Assembly (NCBI RefSeq): GCF_900230195.1
Contig: NZ_OCNE01000004.1
Span: 248,001-312,000, forward strand
DNA from: Streptomyces zhaozhouensis
Lineage (GTDB): Bacteria; Actinomycetota; Actinomycetes; Streptomycetales; Streptomycetaceae
DNA: 64,000 nt
Reading direction: 5' to 3'
Below are positions 26,931-34,740 of the stretch, one piece after another. Positions within the stretch are counted from its first letter, which is position 1. Every line of letters begins with the position of its first letter. The notes under the pieces are model-generated. The model was not told the DNA's origin. It searched no databases and was given only the letters and a program-made list of their open reading frames with translations. A program made the translations under genes and the position numbers.

Positions 26931-28403
26931 GTGGACCAGCCCTTACCCGTGATCTCGTACGCGCGGATCTCCTCGGACACCGAGAAGGACGAACACGGTG
27001 TCGAGGACCAGCACCGGACCAACGGCGCCACGGCGCGGCGCTTGGGCTGGTCGGTCGTCGCGGAGATCACCGACAACGACCTGTCGGCGGCCAAGGCGGG
27101 CGTCACGCGCGACGGATTCGAGGCGATGCTGCGCGCGCTGCGGGCCGGACGGCTCCCGGACGGGGGCGCGGTGCGCGGCGCGGTGGTCGTCGCGGACGAC
27201 CGGCTGGTGCGCCGGGCCGGGGACTACGAACGGTTCGTGGACGCGCTCACCTACGACGACGGCCGGGTCTACGCCGACGCCCGAGGCCCGAAGAACCTCT
27301 ACAGCGAGGACGTCGAGGCCATGGGCCTGTTCGGCGTCGTGATCTCCAAGATCGAGGTCCGCAAGATCCAGCGCAGGTTGCGCGACAACCACCGCTCCCG
27401 CGCCGAGCGCGGCGTACCGGTCGGCGGGACACGCCCGTTCGGCTGGAACGAGGACAAGCGCACCCTCAACGAGGCGGAGGCGCCGTACGTGCGCCAGGCG
27501 ATCCGGGACCTTCCCCGTGGAAAGTCGCTCACCGCCATCTGCGCCGAGTGGCGCGCGGCCGGACTCAGAACGTCGCTCGGCAACGAGTGGACGTTGCGGT
27601 CCCTCAAGCTGACCCTCTGGAACCCCCGGGTGTGCGGCTGGCGCAACTACCGGGGCGAGATCCTGCGGGACGAGGAAGGCGCTCCCGTCGTCGGCCAGTG
27701 GGAGACCATCGTGACCCCGGCGGAGTGGGAGGCCGTGGACGCCGTCTTCCAGGCCCGCAGGGGCCGTAGCGTCGGCACCGGCCAGGAGATCGGCGACGTT
27801 CTCCCCGAGAACCACAGCCAGGCGCGGCACCTGCTGACGGGCGTGCTGCGGTGCGGACGCGTCCACGAAGGGAAGATGTGCGGCACCGCGCTCCGGGTGT
27901 CCCGTCACAAGGACTGCAAGTCGCACCTGTACGTCTGCCCCTCGAAGGCCGCCGGAGGATGCGGCGGACTCGGACGCCAGGGCGACCTTGTCGAGGAGTA
28001 CGTCATCGAGGCCGTGCTGGCCCGCTTGGAGGAACGGCAGGCGCGGGCCGCGAGCGCGGAGCCCTGGGACGGGGAGGAGCGGCTGGCGCGCCTGGTGGCC
28101 AAGCGCTCCCGGCTGTCGGAGGAGTGGCAGAACGACGCGATCAGCGACGACGTCTACTTCCCCGGGGTGAAGAAGATCGAGGCCCAGCTGAAGGAGCTTC
28201 GGGCGGAACGGCACCGCCGCCAGGCCATGGCCGCGCGGGCGGGGGAGACGGAGGACGTGCGGGAACGCTGGAAGGGGCTGCACGTCTCGCAGCGCCGCGC
28301 GCTGGTCTTCGAGGCCCTGCACGCGGTGATCGTCCACCCGGCAGGCAAGGGGCGGAAGCCGTTCAACCCCGATCTTCTCGTGCCGGTGTGGAAGGAGGAG
28401 TGA
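26931..28403 (+). CDS. int: Large serine integrase
   Basis: 490-residue site-specific recombinase. The resolvase domain starts VISYARISSDTEKDEHGVED, with the nucleophile Ser14 in the Y-x-R-x-S motif. LRDNHRSRAERGVPVGGTRPFGW marks the recombinase domain, a zinc-ribbon region has Cys at LRCGRVHEGKMCG and LYVCPSKAAGGCGG, and a C-terminal coiled-coil region follows. It should integrate the element at msrA. AGGAGG at 26918-26923 favours GTG 26931; GTG 26928 is possible. The gene starts 45 nt inside attL. Large serine integrases need a separate directionality factor for excision. Confidence 0.95.
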   Translation: MDQPLPVISYARISSDTEKDEHGVEDQHRTNGATARRLGWSVVAEITDNDLSAAKAGVTRDGFEAMLRALRAGRLPDGGAVRGAVVVADDRLVRRAGDYERFVDALTYDDGRVYADARGPKNLYSEDVEAMGLFGVVISKIEVRKIQRRLRDNHRSRAERGVPVGGTRPFGWNEDKRTLNEAEAPYVRQAIRDLPRGKSLTAICAEWRAAGLRTSLGNEWTLRSLKLTLWNPRVCGWRNYRGEILRDEEGAPVVGQWETIVTPAEWEAVDAVFQARRGRSVGTGQEIGDVLPENHSQARHLLTGVLRCGRVHEGKMCGTALRVSRHKDCKSHLYVCPSKAAGGCGGLGRQGDLVEEYVIEAVLARLEERQARAASAEPWDGEERLARLVAKRSRLSEEWQNDAISDDVYFPGVKKIEAQLKELRAERHRRQAMAARAGETEDVRERWKGLHVSQRRALVFEALHAVIVHPAGKGRKPFNPDLLVPVWKEE

Positions 28404-28542
28404 GGCCGTCGCGGTGAGGAACGGTGCGCTGGCGCAGCTCCAGGCCGAGGATGCCGGATATCCGCCGCCACCGTTCCTCGCTCCACTCCGGCGCCCGGAG
28501 CGCCTGTGCGCGCCCCCACTCCCGGGCGCTTGGGCGGCTCAC
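28363..28542 (-). CDS. 59-residue protein coupled to rep
   Basis: Starts at GTG 28542 overlapping the rep stop (GTGA), so it is translated by coupling, and its 3' end overlaps the convergent integrase gene by 41 nt. The sequence is basic and tryptophan-rich (REWGRAQALRAPEWSEERW, ISGILGLELRQ) with predicted helices, no known fold. In pSAM2-type elements the gene between rep and int is the excisionase. Here the integrase is a serine enzyme, so this could be a recombination directionality factor. That role is inference from position. Confidence 0.65.
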   Translation of the reverse strand: MSRPSAREWGRAQALRAPEWSEERWRRISGILGLELRQRTVPHRDGLTPPSTPAREDRG

Positions 28543-29978
28543 TCGCCAGCCTCCCGGGCGCACTCCCGGTTCCGTGCCAGGTCCTCGGCGATACCCGCCG
28601 CGAGGAGGGCGGCGCCGGGGGTGTGGCCGGAGCCGGCGTAGCGCCAGTTGGCTTCGGTGACGGTGTGCGGGGCGTCCTCTTCCTGCGGCCGGCGGTGCTG
28701 GGCGCGGGCGTCGCGGAGCGCGGCGTAAGTCGTCGAGTAAGCACGGGACTTGGTGAGGATGTGGCCCCGGTAGCCGAGGGTGTGGGCCCAGGCGCGGAGC
28801 CGTAGGGGCGCGAGTTCGGGCAGGGCGCCGAGGCGCCAGCAGGTGGCCATCAGGGCGCGGACGTGCGGGGTCACGCGAGCGGCGGCGATGTCGTCGGGGC
28901 CGGTGACGCGGCGGTCGAGGCCGGCTCCGGTGTCGGCGGCGCCCTTGCTCACGTACTTGGCGACGTAGGCCGCCACGGCGTCGTCGGTGACGGTAGCGGT
29001 GCTCAGGGGCCGGACATCGAGCTGTCGTCCCCAGCGCAGTGCGCGTTGCCCGAGCGCGGCGGTGTGCTGGGTGTCGAGGCGGACCGCAGCGGCGGCCGTC
29101 CGGACGCACCCGGCCAAGGTGTCCGCGTCGATGCCCTCGGGCGGTTGTGTCCCGTCGCGGTCGTCGAGGCGGAGGACGGCGTGCACGTGGACGGCGGCGC
29201 GGCGCTGGTATTCGGCGACCTTGGCGTAGGAGAGGCGGACGGAACGGCGGAGCGCGGCCCGGGTGTGGCCGGTGTCGGCCGCGAGGTGGTGGTACAGGTT
29301 GTCGGTGAACGCCTTCCACAGCCGCCCGGCGTGGGCGTGCCACAGGATATGGCCGGGGTAGTCGTAGCAGTCCGGACAGAGCGGTTGCCCGGCTAACGGG
29401 TCGTCCGTGGTGTGGGTGGCGTGGCAGTCGACGGGGCGTCCGTGGGGGCAGCGGCGGGGCGCGCGGCGTGGGCGGCAGGGCTCGCCGTTGGTGGTTCGGT
29501 GCACGGCCCCGAAGCTGGGCGCCGTCAGGGTGGCGAAGAGCCGGGGGCGTTGGCCCACCTCGGCGGGGACGTTCTTGCCGCCGAGGAGACCCGCGCGGAC
29601 CAGGTGGTAGGTGTCGCCGGCGTGGAGTCGGGAGCAGGCCGGGCAGACGGTGGCGCGGCGGTTGCGGCAGCGGACGAGCAGGCGTTCGCCCGGTTCGTCG
29701 GCGGTGTCGTAGCGGCGAAGTATCTCGCCGGTCGCGGGGTCGTAGGTGGTGGTGGAGCCGGTCAGTTGGACGGGGTGGGCACAGCCGCCGGTCGCGGTGA
29801 CCTGTGCCAACCAGCGCCCGAAGCGGGGGTCGTTGGCGAGGCGGATGACGTCACGGTCGGTCTCGGGGAGCCGGGGAGGGCGCGCCGTTCGCTGGGCAGC
29901 GGCGCGCCCGCCGGTCGGGTCGTGGTGCGTTGGCGGGATGGGGCGGGCTCCTTCCGGGGTGGGCCGCCGGGGCGGCAC
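28539..29978 (-). CDS. rep: RepSA-type rolling-circle replication initiator
   Basis: About 479 residues. Recognised by the conserved core GRWLAQVTATGGCAHPVQLTG, a Cys-rich segment (CRNRRATVCPACSRLHAGDTY), FATLTAPSFGAVH, the HUH metal motif in VHVHAVLRL and the catalytic tyrosine region YVAKYVSKG. It nicks the element's double-strand origin to allow replication after excision. The start is uncertain: GTG 29978 lacks a good ribosome site, while a strong GAGGAG site precedes ATG 30009 in a different frame. The N-terminal 40 residues are Pro/Arg-rich and not conserved. Confidence 0.92.
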   Translation of the reverse strand: MPPRRPTPEGARPIPPTHHDPTGGRAAAQRTARPPRLPETDRDVIRLANDPRFGRWLAQVTATGGCAHPVQLTGSTTTYDPATGEILRRYDTADEPGERLLVRCRNRRATVCPACSRLHAGDTYHLVRAGLLGGKNVPAEVGQRPRLFATLTAPSFGAVHRTTNGEPCRPRRAPRRCPHGRPVDCHATHTTDDPLAGQPLCPDCYDYPGHILWHAHAGRLWKAFTDNLYHHLAADTGHTRAALRRSVRLSYAKVAEYQRRAAVHVHAVLRLDDRDGTQPPEGIDADTLAGCVRTAAAAVRLDTQHTAALGQRALRWGRQLDVRPLSTATVTDDAVAAYVAKYVSKGAADTGAGLDRRVTGPDDIAAARVTPHVRALMATCWRLGALPELAPLRLRAWAHTLGYRGHILTKSRAYSTTYAALRDARAQHRRPQEEDAPHTVTEANWRYAGSGHTPGAALLAAGIAEDLARNRECAREAGE

Positions 29979-30038
29979 GGGTAACGGGGGTGGGGTGGTG
30001 TCGGTCCATGGCGTTCACTCCTCACGGGGTTCAGTTGG

Positions 30039-30146
30039 TCAGCGAATGGTGCCGGTTCCCCGGCAGCAGCGGCAGCGGCGCTGTCGGCCGGTCCAGGTCG
30101 TCCGGGTGCGTTCGCCCTTACAGCGAGGGCAGGGGACGCGGCGCAT
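30039..30146 (-). CDS. 35-residue zinc-finger-like microprotein
   Basis: Reads MRRVPCPRCKGERTRTTW then GRQRRCRCCRGTGTIR, with paired cysteines CPRC and CRCC like a DnaJ-type or rubredoxin-type zinc knuckle. It lies between the Spd-like gene and rep on the same strand. Very small Cys4 proteins in this position are common in Streptomyces elements. Possible nucleic-acid binding; role unknown. Confidence 0.65.
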   Translation of the reverse strand: MRRVPCPRCKGERTRTTWTGRQRRCRCCRGTGTIR

Positions 30147-30207
30147 GGGCACGGGTGGGTACACCTCCTCTCGGGCTCACTTGGGCTCTCTCGGGCTCTC
30201 TCGTCGG

Positions 30208-30402
30208 TCAGGTCTGGGCGAAGCCGCTGAACAGCCACTCGACGCTGACGAGCAGGGCAGGCCCGATGGGCGTCAGGGCGAGGTGGAATCCGAAGAGGGC
30301 GATCAGGGCCGCCTCCCAGCCGCGCACGGACCGGCCGCGCACCAGCAGGAAGGTCATCGCGCCGAGGAGGACGACGAGGGGGATGCTCAACGCCGAGGTC
30401 AC
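30208..30402 (-). CDS. Small membrane protein, Spd-like
   Basis: 64 residues with two hydrophobic segments (SIPLVVLLGAMTFLLV and WEAALIALFGFHLAL) and a third weaker one. It starts at GTG 30402 overlapping the tra stop codon, so it is translationally coupled to the DNA translocase. Position and character match the Spd proteins that spread conjugated DNA between septal compartments of the recipient mycelium. Confidence 0.75.
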   Translation of the reverse strand: MTSALSIPLVVLLGAMTFLLVRGRSVRGWEAALIALFGFHLALTPIGPALLVSVEWLFSGFAQT

Positions 30403-31700
30403 GACTCCTCACCTGCCTCCACCGGGGTTTGAAGGGCGGGCAGGCTCGGGGCCAGGCAGGCGTGGCGATGTGCCGCCTCCCGGGCCGCGTCGGGCCGGGT
30501 GAGATAGGAACGGCCCCGGACCCAGCCGCCGGAGTCGGCCGCCAGGACGGCGACGCCCTGTTCGTGGGTGCCGATGGACTGGGCGACGGCGACGGCGTCC
30601 TTGTTGAGGTCGCCGAGGGCCATCTCCGCCGTGCCAGGGTCGTTGACCCGGTGGCAGACGCGGCCGGCCAGTTGGGCACGGAGCGCGGTGACCCCGGGGC
30701 CGAGGTCAGAGCCGACACGCTGCCCGGCCACCACCAGGTGCACGCCGAGAGCGGCGCCGAGTTGGGCCAGCCGCAGGAGGCTGGTCGAGCACTGCTCGGC
30801 CTCGCCACGATCGGCGCGGCTGCCGTTGGTGAGATACAGCTCCGCCAACTCGTCCACCAGGACCACGACGGGGACGGGGCGTTCCTCCTCCGGCAACTCC
30901 CAGACCGAACGGGCGCCGGCGGCGCGACAGGCGCGCATCCGGTCGTGGACCTCGGCGACGAGCGCCGCCAGGACGTCCACGGCCTCACGTCTGTTGCTGG
31001 CCAGCGTGGTGAACCGTTCGCGGAACAGGCTGAGTTCCATTCCGCCCTTGCAGTCGATGCCCACCAGGGCCACGGGTTGCGGGGCGAGCTGGGACACGAG
31101 GCGGGCCAGCAGCGTGGACTTGCCGGAACGGGTCGCGCCGACGATCAGCCAGTGCGGCACCCGTCGGAAGTCCATGACCCAGTCGCGGCCGGTCTCCACG
31201 ACACCGAGTACGGCGGTGAGTAGCGCAGCCGACTCCCTGGCGCCGTCCAGTGGTTCGGCCAGCGGGTCGAACGCCGTGGCCGTGATCACCACGAGCCCGC
31301 GTTGCGGGGAGACGACCCGCACGGCGTGCGCCCGCCAGGCGTGGGCCAACGCGTCGGCGGCGTCCAGGAACGGCGCCGGAGTCTGCCCGGGGCGCAGCCG
31401 CACGGTGAGTTGAAGCCCGCCGGGTACGGGACGCGGGAGGCCGGCCCGGGGCGCGAGGCCGCGTAACGCCTCACCACGCACGACGAGTTCGCCCAGGACC
31501 CGGCGTGTCGGTTGGTAGGAGACGGTCAGGTCGTTGACCTGTGCGACCTTGCGCCAGGTCAGCAGAACGCGGGCTGCCATGAGCGGGTAGCCGGTCAGGT
31601 ACCACCGCCAGGCGGGATGCCGGAGCGTGAACTCACGGCCGACGACCGCGCACCAGGCCAGCACGGCGAGGACCAGGGCGAGCAGGTGGGAGCCGTCCAT
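30399..31700 (-). CDS. tra: FtsK/SpoIIIE-like DNA translocase (Tra)
   Basis: 433 residues. An N-terminal membrane segment (LLALVLAVLAWCAVVG) precedes the ATPase: Walker A IVGATRSGKSTLL, Walker B VPVVVLVDELAELYL, and the FtsK-like QLGAALGVHLVVAGQR. It moves double-stranded element DNA between mycelial cells in Streptomyces-type conjugation. The start ATG overlaps the stop of the upstream SCO3933-family gene (TGATG) and its stop overlaps the Spd-like start: a tightly coupled transfer operon. Confidence 0.94.
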   Translation of the reverse strand: MDGSHLLALVLAVLAWCAVVGREFTLRHPAWRWYLTGYPLMAARVLLTWRKVAQVNDLTVSYQPTRRVLGELVVRGEALRGLAPRAGLPRPVPGGLQLTVRLRPGQTPAPFLDAADALAHAWRAHAVRVVSPQRGLVVITATAFDPLAEPLDGARESAALLTAVLGVVETGRDWVMDFRRVPHWLIVGATRSGKSTLLARLVSQLAPQPVALVGIDCKGGMELSLFRERFTTLASNRREAVDVLAALVAEVHDRMRACRAAGARSVWELPEEERPVPVVVLVDELAELYLTNGSRADRGEAEQCSTSLLRLAQLGAALGVHLVVAGQRVGSDLGPGVTALRAQLAGRVCHRVNDPGTAEMALGDLNKDAVAVAQSIGTHEQGVAVLAADSGGWVRGRSYLTRPDAAREAAHRHACLAPSLPALQTPVEAGEES

Positions 31701-32038
31701 CAGGCACCACCGCCCGTGCCCTTGGCCGGTACGGGGGTGATGGCCGAGGCCCGGAAGCTCACTCCGTGCCGGTCGCCCATGGCCCAGGCGAACGCCTCCA
31801 GGCCGGTGATCCGCACCTCGGTGCCCTCGACAAGGCCCTTGGGCTCACCCGGCACCGCCACTTCGATGACCGAGACCCGCCGCCCGTCCTGCCGGACCAT
31901 CACGGCCACGGTGTAGACGGTGTTGCCGTCCCGGTCCTTCTTTACCTCGCCCCGCTCGTAGTCCGCGAGCTTGGGTTCAGGACCCACCGCACACCGCAGT
32001 ACGCCGAGCCGGGTCGTGTCCACGGGGATGGACTGCAT
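31700..32038 (-). CDS. SCO3933-family regulatory protein
   Basis: 112 residues; the start MQSIPVDTTRLGVL and the core VYTVAVMVRQDGRRVSVIEVAVPGEP are typical of a family found just upstream of tra in AICEs, named after SCO3933 of SLP1. It has an OB-like beta-rich look. First gene of the tra operon; transcription starts from the GntR-controlled region to its right. Exact role in replication or transfer is not established. Confidence 0.8.
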   Translation of the reverse strand: MQSIPVDTTRLGVLRCAVGPEPKLADYERGEVKKDRDGNTVYTVAVMVRQDGRRVSVIEVAVPGEPKGLVEGTEVRITGLEAFAWAMGDRHGVSFRASAITPVPAKGTGGGA

Positions 32039-32054
32039 CAGCTATCGCCTCCAG

Positions 32055-32150
32055 ACAAGACGTCTTGTGACGTCACTCGTGCTTACGAGTTGAGAGTATG
32101 CGACACCTTGACGGCCGGAGGCAAGTGCTTATGCTTACGAGTGACGTCAC
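32055..32150. promoter_or_regulatory. Divergent control region with repeated operators
   Basis: Contains ACAAGACGTCTTGT (32055-32068), GTGACGTCAC at 32067-32076 and again at 32141-32150, and ACTCGTGCTTACGAGT (32075-32090). The 14-mer at 32067-32080 and that at 32137-32150 are exact reverse complements. GCTTACGAGT recurs at 32133. These are probably the GntR binding sites governing both the transfer operon and the repressor gene. Confidence 0.75.
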
Positions 32151-32202
32151 CACACGTCAGGACGCGTAACGAAACGTCAGCGAAGGGAAGAGGGCCCCGG
32201 CC

Positions 32203-32979
32203 ATGGGAGAGATCCAGCGCCCCGGAGCGCTGTACCAGCAGGTCGCAGCCGAGATCCGAAGCGGCATCGCGGCCGGTGAGTACCCGCCGGGAGCGCTACT
32301 CCCCTCGGAAGCCCAGCTCATGGAGCGCTACCAGGTCAGCCGCCCGACGGTCCGCAAGGCCGTGGACCGCCTACGGTCGGAAGGGCTGATCGACGTCGTC
32401 CACGGCAAGGGCAGCTTCGTCCGCTCCATCCCGACTCCGTCGGTCACGATCGACCGCACCATCACCCGCGAGGGCGACACCTTCCGCACCGGCCTGTCCG
32501 ACTGGGCCGAAGTCGAGCCCCCGACGGTCACACGCGGCCACACGACGGCGACCACGGGCCCGCTGCTCGGCCTGGAAGAGGGCGAGGCGGTCTTCCTCGT
32601 TGACCGCCTCCTCGCCGACCCGACCACGGGCACCCGCGCCATGCACCGGATGGTGATCCCGCTGGCGACGGCCGCCGAGGTCGAGGAGCTGGAGAACCCG
32701 GACATCAGCCCGGACCAGGTCTATGCGGCTCTGGCAAAAGCCGGGCACCACCTCACGTGGCGAGAGACCGTCAGTGCCCGGATGCCGCTACCGGACGAGC
32801 GGGCGGCGCTCGACATCCCCGAGGCGATGCCCGTTCTCTCCGCTGCGCACATCGCCACCGGCGACAACGACCGTCCGCTCATCCTCGAACGAATGCTTAC
32901 GAGCGCCAGCCGGACTCAACTCAGCTATGCCATCACCGGCCCTCTCTCCACCTCGGGGGCCGTCCCGAACGATGCCTGA
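32203..32979 (+). CDS. GntR-family repressor (KorSA/TraR-like)
   Basis: 258 residues: a GntR winged helix (ALYQQVAAEIRSGIAAGEYPPG, YQVSRPTVRKAVDRLRSEG) and a UTRA ligand-binding domain ending with ERMLTSASRTQLSYAI. In pSAM2 and relatives such a protein, KorSA, represses replication and transfer. It is divergent from the tra operon and flanked by palindromes in the shared promoter. A further TGCTTACGAG copy lies near the 3' end of its own coding region (32894-32903). Confidence 0.92.
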   Translation: MGEIQRPGALYQQVAAEIRSGIAAGEYPPGALLPSEAQLMERYQVSRPTVRKAVDRLRSEGLIDVVHGKGSFVRSIPTPSVTIDRTITREGDTFRTGLSDWAEVEPPTVTRGHTTATTGPLLGLEEGEAVFLVDRLLADPTTGTRAMHRMVIPLATAAEVEELENPDISPDQVYAALAKAGHHLTWRETVSARMPLPDERAALDIPEAMPVLSAAHIATGDNDRPLILERMLTSASRTQLSYAITGPLSTSGAVPNDA

Positions 32980-33138
32980 GGCCCGGCGCAGTGTCTGCGG
33001 GCAGGGCTCCCAAGGTGCTCCTTGCATTGCCGAAGGCCCAAGGGCCGGTCGCACCTGCTCATCCCGGTCCCTCTACTGCCGAGCGCTCAACTGACTCTGG
33101 CTGACCGAACCGTGACACACCAAGCCCGTGAGCCTGAG

Positions 33139-33336
33139 ATGATGTCCGTCATGGCCCAGATGCTCAAACTCAGCGGCGAGACCAAGGACATGACGCTGGA
33201 CGAGATCGCGCGTTTCGTAGAACTCGCCCGTTCCGTTGACACGCCAGGCGACCGCCCTGTGTACGCCGAATTGAGCAGTAGCGGCAAGATCAAGCAGTTG
33301 GAGGTGTCGGTTGGCGAACGCGCCGACCGATACTGA
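33139..33336 (+). CDS. Small hypothetical protein of the element
   Basis: 65 residues with segments MLKLSGETKDMTLDEIARFVELARSV and VYAELSSSGKIKQLEV. A helix followed by a beta strand pair is suggested. Three ATGs (33139, 33142, 33151) could start it, none with a strong ribosome site. Similar short proteins follow the GntR gene in other elements. No function recognised. Confidence 0.65.
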   Translation: MMSVMAQMLKLSGETKDMTLDEIARFVELARSVDTPGDRPVYAELSSSGKIKQLEVSVGERADRY

Positions 33337-33676
33337 CCTACTGTTTTGCGAGGTATGTAGGGGACCCGCCCCTGTCGAAACCCGTCTCTACTCCCTCAAG
33401 GGCGCGCCTGCGGCGCGCCGGCCGGGCGGGCTGCCCTGGCCGGGCGTGCGGCCTGGCGGCCGGTCCCGTCCGGGCGCCCGCCGTCCCCTCCCAGGGTGAG
33501 CCGAGAACGCCACTCGACCATCGACTGACGGGGCGTGACGTGAAGAGCAGGGAGGAGTGGCCACAGCCCGATGGTCGGCTGAGGTGTCCCCGCGCCTGAG
33601 TGGCCACACGACGCTTTCGTCGTGGTCGGCTTGTCGTGGCTGGGCTCTCAGTTCGTAGGAAAGATGCCACCGCCCC
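33337..33676. other. Non-coding GC-rich inverted-repeat region
   Basis: About 340 nt with no credible gene. It includes GGCGCGCCTGCGGCGCGCC (9-bp arms... loop of 1) at about 33401-33419 and several GGCCGG/CCGGCC repeats. Cis-acting transfer loci and single-strand origins are expected in such spacers of AICEs, but I see no repeated 8-bp transfer recognition motif. Confidence 0.4.
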
Positions 33677-33991
33677 TCACCCCGCCCGCCGCAGCCGGGC
33701 CGCCGTTACGCGGGTCAGCAGCGCGACGTTCCGTGCTGTCTCCGCCGAGCAGGTGAGCCGCACGAGCCCCGAGCCGTCGGGGGCGGCGTCCGCGCGCACC
33801 GTGACATCGTCTCCGGCCAGGCCAGCGCGGGCCAACGCGTCGGACAACTCCCGTGCCGCTCCCCGCGCCTCGCGCCACCCGCCGACGTAGTCGACGCCCC
33901 GCACCCACAGCACGGCATCCGGGTCGAACTCCTCGTTGAGTGGTCCCATCTCGTCATCCGGGCCGTCCACGGCCTCAACACCCTTTCTCAC
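33677..33991 (-). CDS. Hypothetical protein
   Basis: 104 residues, alpha/beta look: LWVRGVDYVGGWREARGAAR, ELSDALARAGLAGDD and GLVRLTCSAETARNVALLTRV. High third-position GC supports coding. It is encoded convergently to the preceding small gene and upstream of nothing obvious. Found in accessory regions of Streptomyces; no function recognised. Confidence 0.72.
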   Translation of the reverse strand: MRKGVEAVDGPDDEMGPLNEEFDPDAVLWVRGVDYVGGWREARGAARELSDALARAGLAGDDVTVRADAAPDGSGLVRLTCSAETARNVALLTRVTAARLRRAG

Positions 33992-34169
33992 GCGCTGACT
34001 TGGAATGGCCTGAGGCGGTGCGTCGGCTTGATCGGCACGACCGCGGCCCCGATACCATCGGCATCGGGGTTCCGCGGAATCCCAGCCGGACCACCCAGTG
34101 CCTGCCAGGGTTCAGGGGTGGTCCGGCCTTGCTATGAGGTTGTGGAACGCGCCCGGCGGCGCGTCGGCA

Positions 34170-34271
34170 TCAGAGGAACGTTGCTCGGCTCGGATCACTG
34201 ATCACGACCAGCGGCCCCACAACCACCAGCCAGAAGACCCAGACTCCGGCGCACAACAGGCGTTGTCTCAC
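34170..34271 (-). CDS. 33-residue membrane microprotein
   Basis: Starts at GTG 34271 overlapping the preceding stop codon (GTGA). It has one strong hydrophobic helix (LCAGVWVFWLVVVGPLVVI) with a basic N-terminus (VRQRLL). Last gene of a four-gene overlapping operon, which is the main reason to accept it. Function unknown. Confidence 0.6.
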   Translation of the reverse strand: MRQRLLCAGVWVFWLVVVGPLVVISDPSRATFL

Positions 34272-34549
34272 GGTGCGTTCTCCTTCTCCGTGTCGTGGAG
34301 CGGGTTGCCGGGCGCCGGATCGACCCGCAGGAACCACTCGGTGGTGAGCCGGAACAGGCGGTGGCCGGTGTGGAGGCTGGTGTGCCGAAGCGCCCACATC
34401 TCGATCGGATGGGGTTCGTTGTCCACGAACCCGGACTCCGCAGCGCAGGTCACGCACGTGACACCGAAGATGGCGCGGGGCGCCCCCTCGGCCGTCTCCT
34501 CGCTGAGGGTCCACTCAGCGGCCTTGATGACCGATCGGGGTGTGATCAC
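34268..34549 (-). CDS. DUF7848-like protein
   Basis: 93 residues from GTG 34549, which overlaps the stop of the upstream gene by four nt. The body VIKAAEWTLSEETAEG, CVTCAAESGFVDN and WALRHTSLHTGHRLFRLTT resembles a small Streptomyces family usually found next to GHKL ATPases. The CVTC pair and the two histidines could bind zinc. Function unknown. Confidence 0.75.
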   Translation of the reverse strand: MITPRSVIKAAEWTLSEETAEGAPRAIFGVTCVTCAAESGFVDNEPHPIEMWALRHTSLHTGHRLFRLTTEWFLRVDPAPGNPLHDTEKENAP

Positions 34550-34740
34550 AACGCACCACCCCGAGCACGGAGTTCGGGTGCCCCACCGGGGACGGGGGAG
34601 CCGGTTTCGGCGGTCTCCCCGGTGGGCGCCCACCGCGCCGGAGCCTTGCGCCTCTCCGACCGGTCCCCGAACGGTCGCCCCGCGCCGCCCGAGAGCGGCA
34701 GAGCACGGCGGATCGTCGCGGAGTCTTGGGGTGGGTTCAT
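34546..34740 (-). CDS. 64-residue hypothetical protein, coupled
   Basis: ATG 34740 overlaps the stop of the ATPase gene (ATGA) and its own stop overlaps the next start (GTGA). The sequence is Arg/Gly/Pro-rich (RRALPLSGGAGRPFGDRSER) and probably disordered. The overlaps at both ends argue that it is translated. Confidence 0.55.
   Translation of the reverse strand: MNPPQDSATIRRALPLSGGAGRPFGDRSERRKAPARWAPTGETAETGSPVPGGAPELRARGGAL

Noticed and set aside
33022..33138. Longer start for the 65-residue protein after the GntR gene
   Set aside because: The extra codons show no conservation or ribosome site and the sequence becomes protein-like only from the ATG cluster at 33139.
33337..33676. cis-acting transfer locus (clt) of the element
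   Set aside because: GC-rich inverted repeats are present, but I could not find repeated copies of a TraB-type 8-bp recognition motif.
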